In this document: positions 51,333 through 63,752 of the stretch, piece by piece
Position numbering within the stretch: position 1 is the first letter of the stretch
How the letters are laid out: every line of letters starts with the position of its first letter
Origin: Lactococcus taiwanensis
Lineage (GTDB): Bacteria; Bacillota; Bacilli; Lactobacillales; Streptococcaceae
Direction: 5' to 3'
DNA: 64,000 nucleotides
Assembly (NCBI RefSeq): GCF_014905395.1
Contig: NZ_BNDT01000005.1
Location: forward strand, 124,001 to 188,000
Notes under the pieces: generated by a model
What the model was told of the DNA's origin: nothing
What the model saw: only the letters and a program-made list of their open reading frames with translations
The model's database searches: none
Made by a program: the position numbers and the translations under genes

Positions 51333-54300
51333 AAAGAAATCTTCAAATAAACTGAGTTGGTTATCATCAGGCATTCCTTCTAATATTCCCATGTTGGTCA
51401 TGTTTTCAATGATAGTCTGAGAAACGCCTCCCCGTTTTCTGAGCTCCATCTTACTTAAAAATTCACCTTCTGCACGCGCAGCTACAATCTGTTTAGCGAC
51501 ATTTTCTCCCAAGCCATCCATTGTAACAAAAGGAGGGATCAACGTATCGCCATCAATAACAAATTCTGTGGCTTCTGAGCGATAGAGATCTATTTTCCCA
51601 AAAGTGAAACCGCGCTCGAGCATTTCATTACAGAGCTCCAAAGTTGTATAAAGGTTAGTTTCTACATTTGTAGCTTCAAAACCTTTGTCTTTAATCTCTT
51701 TCATTTTAGCTTTAACCGCTTCAAGGCCTGCACCCATTACTCCAATATCAAAAGCTGTTGCTCGTATTGAGAACCAAGCACAATAATAATAAATAGGATA
51801 GTGGACTTTGAAGTAGGCCACACGCAGAGCCATCATAATATAGGCAGCGGCATGGGCTTTCGGAAACATATATTTAATTTTTGAGCAAGATTCAATATAC
51901 CACTCTGGTACATCATGAGCGCGCATTTCTGTAACATATTTCTCCCGCTCTTCGGCAGAAATCTTACTCCACATTCCTTTACGGACACGTTCCATGATAT
52001 TGAAGGCCATTGAATTATCCAGGCCTGCATGAATCAAATAAACCATAATGTCATCACGACAACCGATTACGCTTGATAAATCTGCAATTCCGGAGCGAAT
52101 CAAATCTTGAGCATTTCCCGACCAGACATCCGTACCATGTGATAGTCCGGAAATTTGGAGTAGATCAGCAAAAGTTTTTGGCTTAGCCTCTGCAATCATA
52201 TTCATGGAAGTAAAGGTCCCCATTTCAGGAATTCCTAACGTCCCAAGTTTTACGCCGAGTTGCTCCTCTGTAACGCCGAGAGATTCTGTCCCACTAAATA
52301 GTTTCATAACTCCCGGATCATCCATAGGGATATCCTGTGGAACAATACCTGATAAACTTTGTAGCTTCCGGATCATTGTGGGATCATCATGCCCAAGGAT
52401 ATCAAGTTTTAAGATATTGTCATGAATGGCATGGAAATCAAAGTGAGTGGTTTGCCATTCTGCCGTTACATCATCAGCAGGGTATTGGACCGGAGAAAAA
52501 TCATAGACATCCATGTAGTTAGGAATAACGATAATCCCACCGGGGTGCTGTCCTGTTGTTCGCTTAACTCCAGTGGAACCTGCGGCTAAACGATCAATCT
52601 CAGCATTCCCATAGTATTGGTCATAATCTCGCTCATAGCCTTTGACAAAACCAAAAGCGGTCTTTTCAGCAACTGTACCAATGGTACCCGCCCGAAAAGC
52701 ATAGTCTTCCCCGAAGATATCCCGTACATCCAAGTGAGCAAAGGGTTGATCATCCCCAGAAAAGTTCAAGTCAATATCGGGAACCTTATCTCCTTTAAAG
52801 CCTAGGAAAGTCTCAAATGGAATATCGTGACCGTCCTTAATCAATTTATGATTGCATGTCGGGCAGTCTTTATCAGGCATATCATAGCCTGATCCATAAG
52901 TACCATCTTCAAATGCTTCAAAATATTGACACTCTGGACAACGATAATGTGGTGCTAATGGATTTACCTCAGTAATCCCAATCATCGTAGCAACTAGGCT
53001 CGATCCGACCGATCCCCGCGATCCAACGATATAACCACGATCATTAGAACGCTTAACCAATTCTTGGGAAATGATATAAACCACGGAGAAGCCATTCCCC
53101 AAAATCGAACGTAATTCTTTTTCAAGTCGGGCATCAATCAAATCTGGCAAGGGATTTCCATACCACTCATGCGCTTTTTCATAGGTTAAGCGAACAATGC
53201 GCTCCTCGGAAGTCTCTCCACCATCAAATACCATCTTTGGCGTATACAAATCATCACGCACTGGTGTTAGTGTTTCAAACTCATCTGCTAATTTGTTCGT
53301 GTTCTCAATAACAATTTCACGGGCAAGTTTTTCTCCTAAAAAGCTAAAAGCTTCTAACATTTCATCAGTTGTTCGAAAATGTGCTTCTGGCAGGGGCAGA
53401 GGCTTGGCATGTTCACCATGACCTTGAGTCCAGTTGATTTCGGCACCGAGCCCTAATGAACGCACAATAATTTCACGATAAATGGCATCCTCTGGATTAA
53501 GATAATGTAAGTTTCCTGTAGCGAGCACAGGCTTACCCAATGCTTTTCCGACCTTGATTAAATCTTTGAGAGTTTGTTCTAATTCTTTTTCAGATTTGAA
53601 AGAACCTCCCACCACTAAAGCACGGTAGAGCGCTGGCGGGAATACCTCGATAAAATCATAGAATTTCGCAATTTCTAATGTTTCTTCAAAAGTCTTGTTT
53701 GTGATTGCATCAAAGACCTCGCCTACTTCACAGGCCGAACCCACGAGGAGTCCTGCCCGATTTTCTTGTAAAACAGAACGTGGTACACGAGGCACACCTG
53801 AATAATAACGAACGTTACCATAGCTGACAATCTTAAAGAGATTTTTTAACCCTTCTTGCGTTCTTGCATACAATGTCACGTGTTTAGGGCGCACTTTTTT
53901 GTAGGAATCTTCACTGACCAGCTTGTCATTAAGTTCCAAAAGGCTACGCCAACCAGTATTTCGCGTGCGGAGTTCCTCTAAGAAGACAAAGAGGAGTCGA
54001 CCAGTAGCCTCCGCATCAAAGTTGGCCATATGGTGATGTTCCAGTCCGATTTGAAATTTTTTAGTCAGTTGACCAAGTCCAAAACGTTTCATTTCAGGAT
54101 AAAGATTGCGAGCAAATTCTAATGTATCCACGACGGGCTGCGTAATGAGAGGCAGACCATTACGGGAATAATTCATATTCATAAAGCCCACATCAAAAGT
54201 AGCATTGTGGGCTACAAGTATTGTACCCTCACAGAATTTTTGGAAACGTGTTAAAACTTCATAGAGTGGTTTTGCGTTTTTGAGATGCTCATCCGTAATA

Positions 54301-56237
54301 CCGGTCAATTCTGTAGTAAATTCACTCAAATGATAACCTGGATTAATGAATTCATCAAACTCATCAATAGGGTTACCTTTATGCATCTTAGTGGCCGCAA
54401 TCTGTATCAAGTCATTGTTGACAGCTGACAAGCCTGTAGTTTCTACGTCAAAGACCACATAAGTTGATTCGTACATATCCACATCGGCCTCGTTGTAAAC
54501 AATAGGAATTTTATCTTCAACGAGATTGGCTTCAACACCATAGATAATTTTGACCCCATGTTTTTTTCCTGCAGCGTGAGCTTCTGGGAAGGATTGCAAG
54601 CCCCCATGGTCAGTAATAGCAATAGCTTTATGTCCCCACTTAGCGGCCTGAGCTACCAAACTGGAAGCTGAGGGAATAGCATCCATCTGGCTCATATTAG
54701 TGTGCGCGTGGAATTCCACCCGTTTTTCATCAGATTTATCCTCTCGCACATTTTGCGTAGGAATTTCGATTAGATCACTCAGCTGCAAGACCAAATCATT
54801 TTTAAAAGTATCACGTTGGACTGTTCCACGTACACGGCACCACAATCCTGGTTTAATTTGTTTAGCAAGATTGATTTCTTCATCACCGCGTACCCATTTT
54901 TGGACATAAAAGCTAGAGGTATAATCCGTCATTTCAAATTCTAACAAATAGCTGGTATTCCCCGTTTTACGGGATTTTATTTCTCGCAATTCCCCTTTAA
55001 AAACATAACCTTCAAAAACAACCGGTCCGTTAGTTGAAAATTCACTAACCGAACGCATGGGTGTTACTGGTTCGTTATTTTTAATTTCTCGTCCAAGTTG
55101 GATTTTATCTGATTTGACAGCCTTGATTTGGAGTGCCACTCGATCTGCCGTTGGCTTAGGTTTGATCTCAACAACTGCATTGGCCGTCATTACCAAGTCA
55201 TCTTTGTATTTATCATGCTCAATATTACCTTGAACACGCAACCACAACCCTTCTGCTAAGAGCTCAGCCCAGCTGACCGACTCATCAGTAAACATCCGCT
55301 CGGTTTGCGCTTTTACCGCTTGGACAATATGATCAAATTGTGCGATTTCTTCTTCTTTGCGCCCCCACTTAGAAACCATAAAAGTAGAAGTCTCATCTGC
55401 CAATTTCATTTCAAGAATGTGGTTCGTTTTGCCAGATTCTTTCCCTGTAAATTCACGATGAGCCGCTTCAAAAACCACACCTTCAAATATAACTCCAGAA
55501 CCTTCACCTGCTATAAAAGACATACTGGTGATGGGACTTTGTCCACTGATTTTTCGTCCAAAAGCCACTCCATCATCCAAAGCAGTTTCCACAAATTCGG
55601 CTTTAGGCTCACGCGTATGTTTGGTCTCTTGCTCTTGAGTGCGTTGTTTTTTTAGTTCTGATACCTGAGCTTGCTCTGCAGTTTGGGCTGCGAGTCTTGC
55701 AGCAACTTTTTCAGCATGCGCAGCTGCTTGCGATGCGGTCAGTTGTTCATCAACCACAGGGCGCAACGTTAATTTTCCAAAACCAAAGTCAGCAAACTTT
55801 TCTTCTAATACTGGAAAATATTTCTGAACAAACCAATCCATCCGCGGATTGTCTTCAACCAAGAGATTGAGTTGGACGCCACGTTTTTCCAAATGATATT
55901 TTTTAAAAATACTAGAAAATGCCGATTCAGATAGTTCAGGCAGTGTCAGCGCATACTGATAATAATCATTTAATAAGTCTTCATCAAAAGCATTATCGCG
56001 GGGCTTGATTACAACTTCTGTACGAGCAATAGTTGCAAAAGCAGTCGCTGACAGCTCTGTCAGTAACTTATAAGTTTCGATTGGCAAAATTTTGTCAAAA
56101 ATTAAGTAAAAACGCCAAAGTTTACTTGCAGTATGCACTTCGACATTTTCAATTTCAGCCTGCATAAATTGTTCAGAATTGCGCAGATGTGGCGGAAGAT
56201 TGATTTGATCCATCAATTTTTCAAACAGATTTGCCAT
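51330..56237 (-). CDS. polC: DNA polymerase III alpha subunit, Gram-positive type PolC
   Basis: The 1635-residue replicase has an N-terminal domain, OB fold, a PHP domain ([13 protein letters not shown]) interrupted by the DEDDh proofreading exonuclease ([17 protein letters not shown]), and the C-family polymerase core with [13 protein letters not shown] zinc-binding CPEC...CPTC segment is visible. It is the main leading-strand polymerase of Firmicutes. A palindromic repeat (56048) and two near copies (53914 and 55273) lie in it. Confidence 0.97.
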   Translation of the reverse strand: MANLFEKLMDQINLPPHLRNSEQFMQAEIENVEVHTASKLWRFYLIFDKILPIETYKLLTELSATAFATIARTEVVIKPRDNAFDEDLLNDYYQYALTLPELSESAFSSIFKKYHLEKRGVQLNLLVEDNPRMDWFVQKYFPVLEEKFADFGFGKLTLRPVVDEQLTASQAAAHAEKVAARLAAQTAEQAQVSELKKQRTQEQETKHTREPKAEFVETALDDGVAFGRKISGQSPITSMSFIAGEGSGVIFEGVVFEAAHREFTGKESGKTNHILEMKLADETSTFMVSKWGRKEEEIAQFDHIVQAVKAQTERMFTDESVSWAELLAEGLWLRVQGNIEHDKYKDDLVMTANAVVEIKPKPTADRVALQIKAVKSDKIQLGREIKNNEPVTPMRSVSEFSTNGPVVFEGYVFKGELREIKSRKTGNTSYLLEFEMTDYTSSFYVQKWVRGDEEINLAKQIKPGLWCRVRGTVQRDTFKNDLVLQLSDLIEIPTQNVREDKSDEKRVEFHAHTNMSQMDAIPSASSLVAQAAKWGHKAIAITDHGGLQSFPEAHAAGKKHGVKIIYGVEANLVEDKIPIVYNEADVDMYESTYVVFDVETTGLSAVNNDLIQIAATKMHKGNPIDEFDEFINPGYHLSEFTTELTGITDEHLKNAKPLYEVLTRFQKFCEGTILVAHNATFDVGFMNMNYSRNGLPLITQPVVDTLEFARNLYPEMKRFGLGQLTKKFQIGLEHHHMANFDAEATGRLLFVFLEELRTRNTGWRSLLELNDKLVSEDSYKKVRPKHVTLYARTQEGLKNLFKIVSYGNVRYYSGVPRVPRSVLQENRAGLLVGSACEVGEVFDAITNKTFEETLEIAKFYDFIEVFPPALYRALVVGGSFKSEKELEQTLKDLIKVGKALGKPVLATGNLHYLNPEDAIYREIIVRSLGLGAEINWTQGHGEHAKPLPLPEAHFRTTDEMLEAFSFLGEKLAREIVIENTNKLADEFETLTPVRDDLYTPKMVFDGGETSEERIVRLTYEKAHEWYGNPLPDLIDARLEKELRSILGNGFSVVYIISQELVKRSNDRGYIVGSRGSVGSSLVATMIGITEVNPLAPHYRCPECQYFEAFEDGTYGSGYDMPDKDCPTCNHKLIKDGHDIPFETFLGFKGDKVPDIDLNFSGDDQPFAHLDVRDIFGEDYAFRAGTIGTVAEKTAFGFVKGYERDYDQYYGNAEIDRLAAGSTGVKRTTGQHPGGIIVIPNYMDVYDFSPVQYPADDVTAEWQTTHFDFHAIHDNILKLDILGHDDPTMIRKLQSLSGIVPQDIPMDDPGVMKLFSGTESLGVTEEQLGVKLGTLGIPEMGTFTSMNMIAEAKPKTFADLLQISGLSHGTDVWSGNAQDLIRSGIADLSSVIGCRDDIMVYLIHAGLDNSMAFNIMERVRKGMWSKISAEEREKYVTEMRAHDVPEWYIESCSKIKYMFPKAHAAAYIMMALRVAYFKVHYPIYYYCAWFSIRATAFDIGVMGAGLEAVKAKMKEIKDKGFEATNVETNLYTTLELCNEMLERGFTFGKIDLYRSEATEFVIDGDTLIPPFVTMDGLGENVAKQIVAARAEGEFLSKMELRKRGGVSQTIIENMTNMGILEGMPDDNQLSLFEDFF
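56048..56063. repeat. CTGAC-N6-GTCAG palindrome, copy 20 (inside polC)
   Basis: Centre AGCTCT. It encodes LLTELSAT near the N-terminus of PolC. Confidence 0.9.
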
Positions 56238-56417
56238 GAAATATATCGCCCTTTTCTTTTTATTATTTGAAGAGTTATAACCCTTGTAATGCTGAAAAAA
56301 CTGGAAGTCTTGATGTCCAAAATTAGACCACTTAACTCCATTTTGAAATCAGCGTTCATTGACCATTATATCATAATTTGAGGCTTAGAGCAGTTTACTT
56401 TTTAGCGCTCATCCAAC

Positions 56418-56450
56418 AAAAAAAGCTGCTGACAAGGCTGTCAGTAGCTA
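56418..56450 (-). terminator. proS terminator built on a CTGAC-N6-GTCAG palindrome (copy 21)
   Basis: The repeat at 56429-56444 (centre AAGGCT) is extended by AGCTG/AGCT and followed on the minus strand by TTTTTTTG. The rest of the polC-proS gap (56238-56417) shows no gene. Confidence 0.85.
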
Positions 56451-56466
56451 TAAAAGTATGGATTTT

Positions 56467-58335
<1,869 letters not shown>

Positions 58336-58381
58336 TTACGATATGGTTTGACTTCTTTAATTTCAAAAGAGGTTTGAAAGT

Positions 58382-59695
58382 TTAATGGACAAAGGCACGG
58401 AGAATATCATTCCAAGTGACCGCTATAAAGAGCACTGCCATAAAAACGACACCTACAAGGGTAATAATAGACTCTTTCTCCTGCGACAACGCCTTGCCTC
58501 GGATTGCTTCAATAATATTCAGGACAATCTTTCCTCCATCCAATACGGGAATGGGAAAAAGGTTAACAATACCCAAGTTAATTGAAAGCATGCCTAAAAG
58601 ATAGATGATAGAAGGAAGTCCTGCACGAGCAGCTTCGCCACTCAGTTGGTAAATTGCAACGGGTCCTCCTAATTTGTCAAGGCTCGGTCGTGCGAGCAGG
58701 TTCCCAAGTGCTTGGAAAATAGCAGTTGCTGCGCGTCCAGCTTGAACGAAACCACCTGTTATTTTATCCACCACTCCCGTTTTGACCGTTTGCATAATCC
58801 CAACACGATAGGTCCCGTCTATTTTTTGAGGGGTCACGCTGATGGATTGACTCGAACCTTTTCGCTCAATCGCCAAATCAAGTTTTTTACCTTCTGAACC
58901 TGAGATTTCTGTAACCACCTCATTCCAGTTTGCAGTTTTTGTTCCATTCACTGCTTCGATTTTGTCGCCAGCTTTTAGACCTGCTTGGTAGGCTGGGGTC
59001 CCTTTTTCAACCTGACCAATAGCATTGGTTGGTGAAGGGACTCCTCCTTGGACAAAAGTTAAGACAATAAAGGCAATAATTCCTAAAATAAAATTATTGA
59101 GTGGCCCACCAAAGTTGGTAAGCATTTTATGAAAGACACCTGCCGATTGATATTGAACATCAAGCGGAGCAATACGCACCTCCGTCCCATCTTCTTCAAT
59201 AATAGTAGCATCATGATTTACAGGATAGCGCTTGATTTCTCCAAATACTTCGCCTTCGATGAACAGCGATTCTTCAAAATCATAATCTGTGATGAGCATG
59301 GGAACAGCCTGATCAAGCTCCACACGTTCAGAAAGGTTAATTCGCGTAACCTCCTCACTGCTCTGTGTATCAGAAGACACGTTTTCACTGACCGGTGTAT
59401 CAGCGGGATGTTGCTTTTCTTTTATACTGACAGCAAGACTCGCAGCTTGTCCCTTTTTAATTTCCGTTTTATCATCACCCCAACCCGCTAAGCGAACATA
59501 GCCTCCCAGAGGGAGAATTCGGATGGTGTAGAGGGTTCCGTCTTTTGCTTGATGTGCAAAGATTTTTGGTCCCATTCCAATCGCATACTCACGCACTAAA
59601 ATACCTGCACGCTTGGCCCACCAAAGGTGCCCATACTCATGAATGGCAACTATGATACCGAAAATGATAATAAAAGTAACCAAAGTTTCTATCAA
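58382..59695 (-). CDS. rseP: Site-2 intramembrane metalloprotease RseP (Eep)
   Basis: The 437-residue protease has HEYGH (HExxH zinc site) in the first helix, a PDZ domain (AGLKAGDKIEAVNGTK) and a C-terminal helix with the third ligand in PIPVLDGGK. It cuts transmembrane remnants of signal peptides and anti-sigma factors and, in streptococci and enterococci, matures peptide pheromones. An unusual acidic, Ser-rich insert lies around residues 85-125. A near copy of the palindrome (CTGAC-CGGTGT-ATCAG, 59398) falls in it. Confidence 0.95.
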   Translation of the reverse strand: MIETLVTFIIIFGIIVAIHEYGHLWWAKRAGILVREYAIGMGPKIFAHQAKDGTLYTIRILPLGGYVRLAGWGDDKTEIKKGQAASLAVSIKEKQHPADTPVSENVSSDTQSSEEVTRINLSERVELDQAVPMLITDYDFEESLFIEGEVFGEIKRYPVNHDATIIEEDGTEVRIAPLDVQYQSAGVFHKMLTNFGGPLNNFILGIIAFIVLTFVQGGVPSPTNAIGQVEKGTPAYQAGLKAGDKIEAVNGTKTANWNEVVTEISGSEGKKLDLAIERKGSSQSISVTPQKIDGTYRVGIMQTVKTGVVDKITGGFVQAGRAATAIFQALGNLLARPSLDKLGGPVAIYQLSGEAARAGLPSIIYLLGMLSINLGIVNLFPIPVLDGGKIVLNIIEAIRGKALSQEKESIITLVGVVFMAVLFIAVTWNDILRAFVH

Positions 59696-59714
59696 CTGAC
59701 TTCCTCCTTAAAAA

Positions 59715-60518
59715 TTAGAACAGTCCTAGTAAATGCATAATTGGGAAAACGAAAATCAGATTATCAAAGCGATCCAAAATACCACCATGACCAGGCAATA
59801 ACTTACCAGAGTCCTTGACACCAAAATGACGTTTGATACTTGATTCTACAAGATCTCCGATTTGACCTACAATAGAAAAAATTACGGTAAACAAAGTAAG
59901 TTTGAGATAGCCAATTTCAGGCATTTCTTTGGTGAACAAGAAGTACATAATAAGAGCGACAACTACTGCTGAAAAGATTCCTCCCAATGAGCCGATCACT
60001 GTTTTATTAGGCGAAACGGAAGGGAGAAGTCTTTGAGGAAATTTCTCTTTCAAAGTCCGACCAAAAGCATAAGCACCAATATCTGTCGCCCAAACAATAA
60101 AAAGCGCTAAGAAAACAATGTAGACACTACTTTCACGTGCGGTAAGCAGATTTTGAAAACCAATACCTACGTAGAAGGCCGAGATGAAAGGAAAACCTGC
60201 ATCAACAAATGAATACTTCCCATTTGAAAAGACCATACCTGTAAGCATCGCGAAAAGAAAGAGTGTAAACAACATCATTCCGCCATCAACGTTAAGTCCC
60301 AACCAATCTTTACCAACAGGAAGAGCAAGCGATAGTGCTGCTAAAGTCGCCAAAATCCCTTCAAATGACAGTAACTGTAACTTATACATACGAAAAAGTT
60401 CGTGCATAGCGATAATGACTAGGAGGGCTATTAGTATCTGAAAATATAATCCTCCAAGTAAGAGTAAGGCAAGGAAAATTCCTCCTGCAATCACTCCCGT
60501 AATAATCCGTTGCATCAT
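59715..60518 (-). CDS. cdsA: Phosphatidate cytidylyltransferase
   Basis: The 267-residue membrane enzyme makes CDP-diacylglycerol. The family signature KRHFGVKDSGKLLPGHGGILDRFD is present near the C-terminus. It overlaps uppS by one base. Confidence 0.96.
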   Translation of the reverse strand: MMQRIITGVIAGGIFLALLLLGGLYFQILIALLVIIAMHELFRMYKLQLLSFEGILATLAALSLALPVGKDWLGLNVDGGMMLFTLFLFAMLTGMVFSNGKYSFVDAGFPFISAFYVGIGFQNLLTARESSVYIVFLALFIVWATDIGAYAFGRTLKEKFPQRLLPSVSPNKTVIGSLGGIFSAVVVALIMYFLFTKEMPEIGYLKLTLFTVIFSIVGQIGDLVESSIKRHFGVKDSGKLLPGHGGILDRFDNLIFVFPIMHLLGLF

Positions 60519-61252
60519 TATTTCAATCCTCCATATCTGCGTTCCCGTTTTTGAAAGACCGAGATTGCTTTATCAAGTTCAGCTTCATCAAAATCCGGCC
60601 AAGCCGTATCTGCAAAATACAATTCACTATAAGCGGCCTGCCAAGTTAAAAAATTGGACATACGTTGTTCACCCGAAGTTCGGATAATTAAATCAGGATC
60701 TCGGAGTGCTTTGGGTAAAATTGCTGTTTGAAGCTGATCTGACAACTCCTCCTCAGATAAAGTTGTCAAATCAACTCCTGCACGTGCTAATTTTTGTACC
60801 CCTAAAATAATATCACGACGGCCACCATAATTCATCGCAAAGTTTAAAATCATTCCTGTATTTTCTGCTGTCTCCTCTGCAGCTTGATCAATTGAAGCTA
60901 AAGTTGCCTTTGGCATACCTTCACGCTCACCAATCATACGAATTTGGATATTTTCTGCCTTGAGTGTTGGCATATATTTTCCATAAAAATCGATGGGAAG
61001 GCTCATGATGAATTTGACTTCATCAACGGGACGAGCCCAATTTTCAGTGGAGAAGGCATAGACTGTCATTACCTTTAGACCTCGTCTTGCTCCATGAACA
61101 GCTACTTTTTTCAGAGCATCCATTCCTGATTTATGACCAAAAATACGTGGTTTACCTTGAGCTTTCGCCCAGCGTCCATTACCATCCATAATGACACCAA
61201 CATGCTCGGGCAGTGCTGCTTCTTGTTCTTTATTTTTTAAGTTATTAAACAT
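60518..61252 (-). CDS. uppS: Undecaprenyl diphosphate synthase
   Basis: The 244-residue cis-prenyltransferase has the catalytic Asp in VIMDGNGRWAK, then the conserved YAFSTENWARP and the RTSGEQRMSNFLTWQ motif. It supplies the lipid carrier for the wall. It begins the uppS-cdsA-rseP-proS unit. Confidence 0.97.
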   Translation of the reverse strand: MFNNLKNKEQEAALPEHVGVIMDGNGRWAKAQGKPRIFGHKSGMDALKKVAVHGARRGLKVMTVYAFSTENWARPVDEVKFIMSLPIDFYGKYMPTLKAENIQIRMIGEREGMPKATLASIDQAAEETAENTGMILNFAMNYGGRRDIILGVQKLARAGVDLTTLSEEELSDQLQTAILPKALRDPDLIIRTSGEQRMSNFLTWQAAYSELYFADTAWPDFDEAELDKAISVFQKRERRYGGLK

Positions 61253-61754
61253 AGTACCTCACAAGGGAACTTATCAGGAGCTGACTCCTTTCTATAATCA
61301 CCCATATGTTTTGGAGTGAACTTCTTTTTACTTTTAGATTATAGAAAGTAAGCCACCTGAAACTGTTTTTTCTCTTCCAAAAAGATTATCAACGCTTGAT
61401 TTTCGGGAAAAGACAGTATTAATATTCCTATTCTACCATATTTCAAGAGAGAATTGTAGCTCAAATTTTCTACTCATCAGACTAGACTTTCTTTCATATT
61501 ACCTGAAGAGTCTAATCTGTGCATTGACTTTCCCTCATACTTTCCAATCTTTCCTGGAAAGTGAAAAACTTTTTTCTAAGATTTAGACTTTCACAATTCT
61601 TGTCCACTCAAAGAAAAAACCTATCAGCAAACTGACAGGTTTTTGTAAGAATCATCTTAATTGTACCAGTTTGAAAATCAACTGACAGATCTGTAAGTTC
61701 AAAAATGGAACTTCATGCCGAATTGAATTACATTCAGCACCTAGGAAAAGTTAA
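61253..61754. other. 502-bp gap between yajC and uppS with several inverted repeats
   Basis: It contains an 11-bp inverted repeat CTTTCTATAAT (61288-61298) and ATTATAGAAAG (61338-61348), each carrying a TATAAT, an ACTTTCC/GGAAAGT hairpin (61539-61562), the yajC terminator (61610-61640) and a degenerate palindromic repeat (61682-61697, CTGAC-AGATCT-GTAAG). No ORF is convincing. It may hold the uppS promoter with a long leader, or a small RNA. Confidence 0.55.
61610..61640 (-). terminator. yajC terminator, everted form of the repeat
   Basis: CCTATCAG (61620-61627) and CTGACAGG (61632-61639) with one mismatch, followed on the minus strand by TTTTTTC. Confidence 0.8.
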
Positions 61755-62081
61755 TTAATTTTCTTCAATTGGACTTTCAACAGTAGGTTCTGCTGGTGTT
61801 TCTACTGTTGAAACTGGTGTAACACCACTTTTAATCGTTTTTACAGCAGCACGATCAAAAGTAAGGATGACCCCTTCACAATCAAGTTCGATTGTTCCTT
61901 TAGCTGTATCAATACTTGAAAGCACACCATGTAAACCACCAATGGTTACAATTTCTGAACCAGGTTGCATTGCATCTAATTGTTCTTGACGTTTCGCTTG
62001 TTGTTTCTTTTGTTGGCGGTTCATGAAGAACATCATCCCACCCATCACAATAACGATAAAAATAAGAGATAAGCCTGACAT
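61755..62081 (-). CDS. yajC: Preprotein translocase subunit YajC
   Basis: The 108-residue protein has one membrane helix (LIFIVIVMGGMMFFMNRQQKKQQ) and the YajC core EIVTIGGLHGVLSSI. It is an accessory of the Sec/YidC machinery. It is a single-gene unit here. Confidence 0.93.
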   Translation of the reverse strand: MSGLSLIFIVIVMGGMMFFMNRQQKKQQAKRQEQLDAMQPGSEIVTIGGLHGVLSSIDTAKGTIELDCEGVILTFDRAAVKTIKSGVTPVSTVETPAEPTVESPIEEN

Positions 62082-62162
62082 TTCTGTCTCCTTTTAAGTT
62101 TTATTCAAATTTAAGTTCAATTTTGAAGATTGTTTTCATTTTAGCATAGTTTGAAAGCTCTG

Positions 62163-62873
62163 TCAAATTGAGCTTTTGAGATATTTACTTCCTTCACGAA
62201 TAGAAAGATTACTCATTTGAGCGCGATTATTATCAATGAAATGTGCTACCCATCGTGGATCTGTTTTTGAGAAATCACGCAAGGCCCAACCTATAGCCTT
62301 ATTGATAAAAAATTCTTTTTCAAAGGTAGAGCCAGCTAAGTTCTGTCCAATCACAAACGCTAGTAGCACTTCATCCGTCTTTTCTTTAAAACCGAGCTGA
62401 CAATCAATTGCGATTCGCCGTACCCAAAAATTTTCCGCTGTCGCCCAATCCCTGATCGTTGAATTCACCACATTTTTTTCATTGGTGTTCTCTTGCAACC
62501 CTTGACTTCTTTCCTGAAGGAGTAAAAAACCTACCAATTCATCCAAACTATCGACTGTATCCCACCAAGATTTACTCAGGGCGAGTTTTTTTATTTTTTC
62601 TAAGTCAGACGCTTGGAGATATTTTTTCATTTTTCGCAGATAGTCTAGGGCTAGATATTGAAACTCACGTTCAGGTAGGTACCAAAGCGCCCAAACTGTA
62701 GGCCAATCTACTTTAGCATCCAACTTTTTTTCTCGTAAAAACTCTTTTTGAAGTGCACGACGCTCAGGAGTCTTTAATCCAATAAATTCAAATTGGTGTC
62801 GCAAATAAGCCGCTTGTCCCTCTGCGATCCTCTCATCTCTATGAGCACGAAATTGCTCAACAATATCGATCAT
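62163..62873 (-). CDS. DNA alkylation repair protein, AlkD-like HEAT-repeat family
   Basis: The 236-residue helical protein has WYLPEREFQYLALDYL, SKSWWDTVDSLDE and NFWVRRIAIDCQL, typical of AlkD-type glycosylases that remove alkylated bases without base flipping. The ATG at 62873 has AAAGGAG six bases upstream; the frame runs to 62891. It is directly downstream of rlmH. Confidence 0.9.
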   Translation of the reverse strand: MIDIVEQFRAHRDERIAEGQAAYLRHQFEFIGLKTPERRALQKEFLREKKLDAKVDWPTVWALWYLPEREFQYLALDYLRKMKKYLQASDLEKIKKLALSKSWWDTVDSLDELVGFLLLQERSQGLQENTNEKNVVNSTIRDWATAENFWVRRIAIDCQLGFKEKTDEVLLAFVIGQNLAGSTFEKEFFINKAIGWALRDFSKTDPRWVAHFIDNNRAQMSNLSIREGSKYLKSSI

Positions 62874-62890
62874 TTTTTCTCCTTTACCCA

Positions 62891-63370
62891 CTATTTGTGA
62901 TATGCCGATCCCCTGTTAATCATCTGTGCACGATATATTTGCTCCACTAACACGAGTCGCATCAATTGGTGTGGTAAAGTCATGCGCCCAAAAGAAACTT
63001 GGATGTCACTGCGTTGATAAACTTCTTGGGAGAGGCCTAAAGAACCTCCAATAACGAATACAAGATTTCTGGTACCATAAACTTCGGCTTCTTTTACAAG
63101 AAGTGCAAGCTCTTCTGAAGACATGAGTTTACCCTGAATAGAGAGAACCACCACTTTATCCCCCTCTTGTATACGAGCAAGGATTTTTTGACCTTCTCGA
63201 TATTTAACGGCCTCTTGCTCTTTTTCTGAAGCATGATCTGGAATTTTTTCATCTGAAAGTTCTATGAGCTCCAAAGGTAACATCGTACTCATACGTTTAC
63301 AGTATTCTCCGATTCCTTCTTTTAAATACTTCTCTTTTAATTTCCCTACAACAATTAATTTAATTTTCAT
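62891..63370 (-). CDS. rlmH: 23S rRNA (pseudouridine1915-N3)-methyltransferase
   Basis: The 159-residue SPOUT enzyme begins [20 protein letters not shown] and has the knot region [18 protein letters not shown] and [17 protein letters not shown]. The start at 63370 gives the standard length; upstream codons to 63475 are not part of the family. It lies divergent to htrA, the standard Streptococcaceae order near oriC. Confidence 0.97.
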   Translation of the reverse strand: MKIKLIVVGKLKEKYLKEGIGEYCKRMSTMLPLELIELSDEKIPDHASEKEQEAVKYREGQKILARIQEGDKVVVLSIQGKLMSSEELALLVKEAEVYGTRNLVFVIGGSLGLSQEVYQRSDIQVSFGRMTLPHQLMRLVLVEQIYRAQMINRGSAYHK

Positions 63371-63540
63371 ATTTCTCGTATTTTCCACTGGCGTTGAATG
63401 TTTTCGCATAAAATTACAATATTTTTCCCCAAGTAATCTGGGGATATTTTGCTGAAGAATTAAGAAAACGATCACTTTAACTTAATTTCCCCCTATAATT
63501 TTACCTTTTTCCTCAAGTGAAAACAAGATGAAAACAAGAT

Positions 63541-63643
63541 TTATCAACATTTTTACACTTTTATCCACTTTTCTGTGGAAAACCATCTCATTATATCCAC
63601 TTATACCCATTCAAAAAACACTTATCCACAATTATGTGGAAAG
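63541..63643. promoter_or_regulatory. Cluster of DnaA-box-like 9-mers
   Basis: One perfect TTATCCACA (63622-63630) and near matches TTATCAACA (63541), TTATCCACT (63561), TGTGGAAAA (63574, reverse) and TGTGGAAAG (63635, reverse), with an ATATCCACT (63593) between. All are in an AT-rich stretch between rlmH and htrA. Confidence 0.65.
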
Positions 63644-63672
63644 TAAAGTATTTTACTTCTTTTTTTACAACT

Positions 63673-63705
63673 ATTAAGGTATTATTAAGTGTAGATGGAT
63701 ATAAT
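63673..63705 (+). promoter_or_regulatory. htrA promoter with a CiaR-type direct repeat
   Basis: ATTAAG (63673-63678), five bases and ATTAAG (63684-63689), then ten bases to TATAAT (63700-63705). A second TATAAT lies at 63711-63716. The repeat fits the streptococcal CiaR consensus NTTAAG-N5-WTTAAG and takes the place of a -35. Confidence 0.6.
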
Positions 63706-63752
63706 CACCTTATAATAAAACAAGAAAAAGGATGAATTGAAAGGAATGATTT

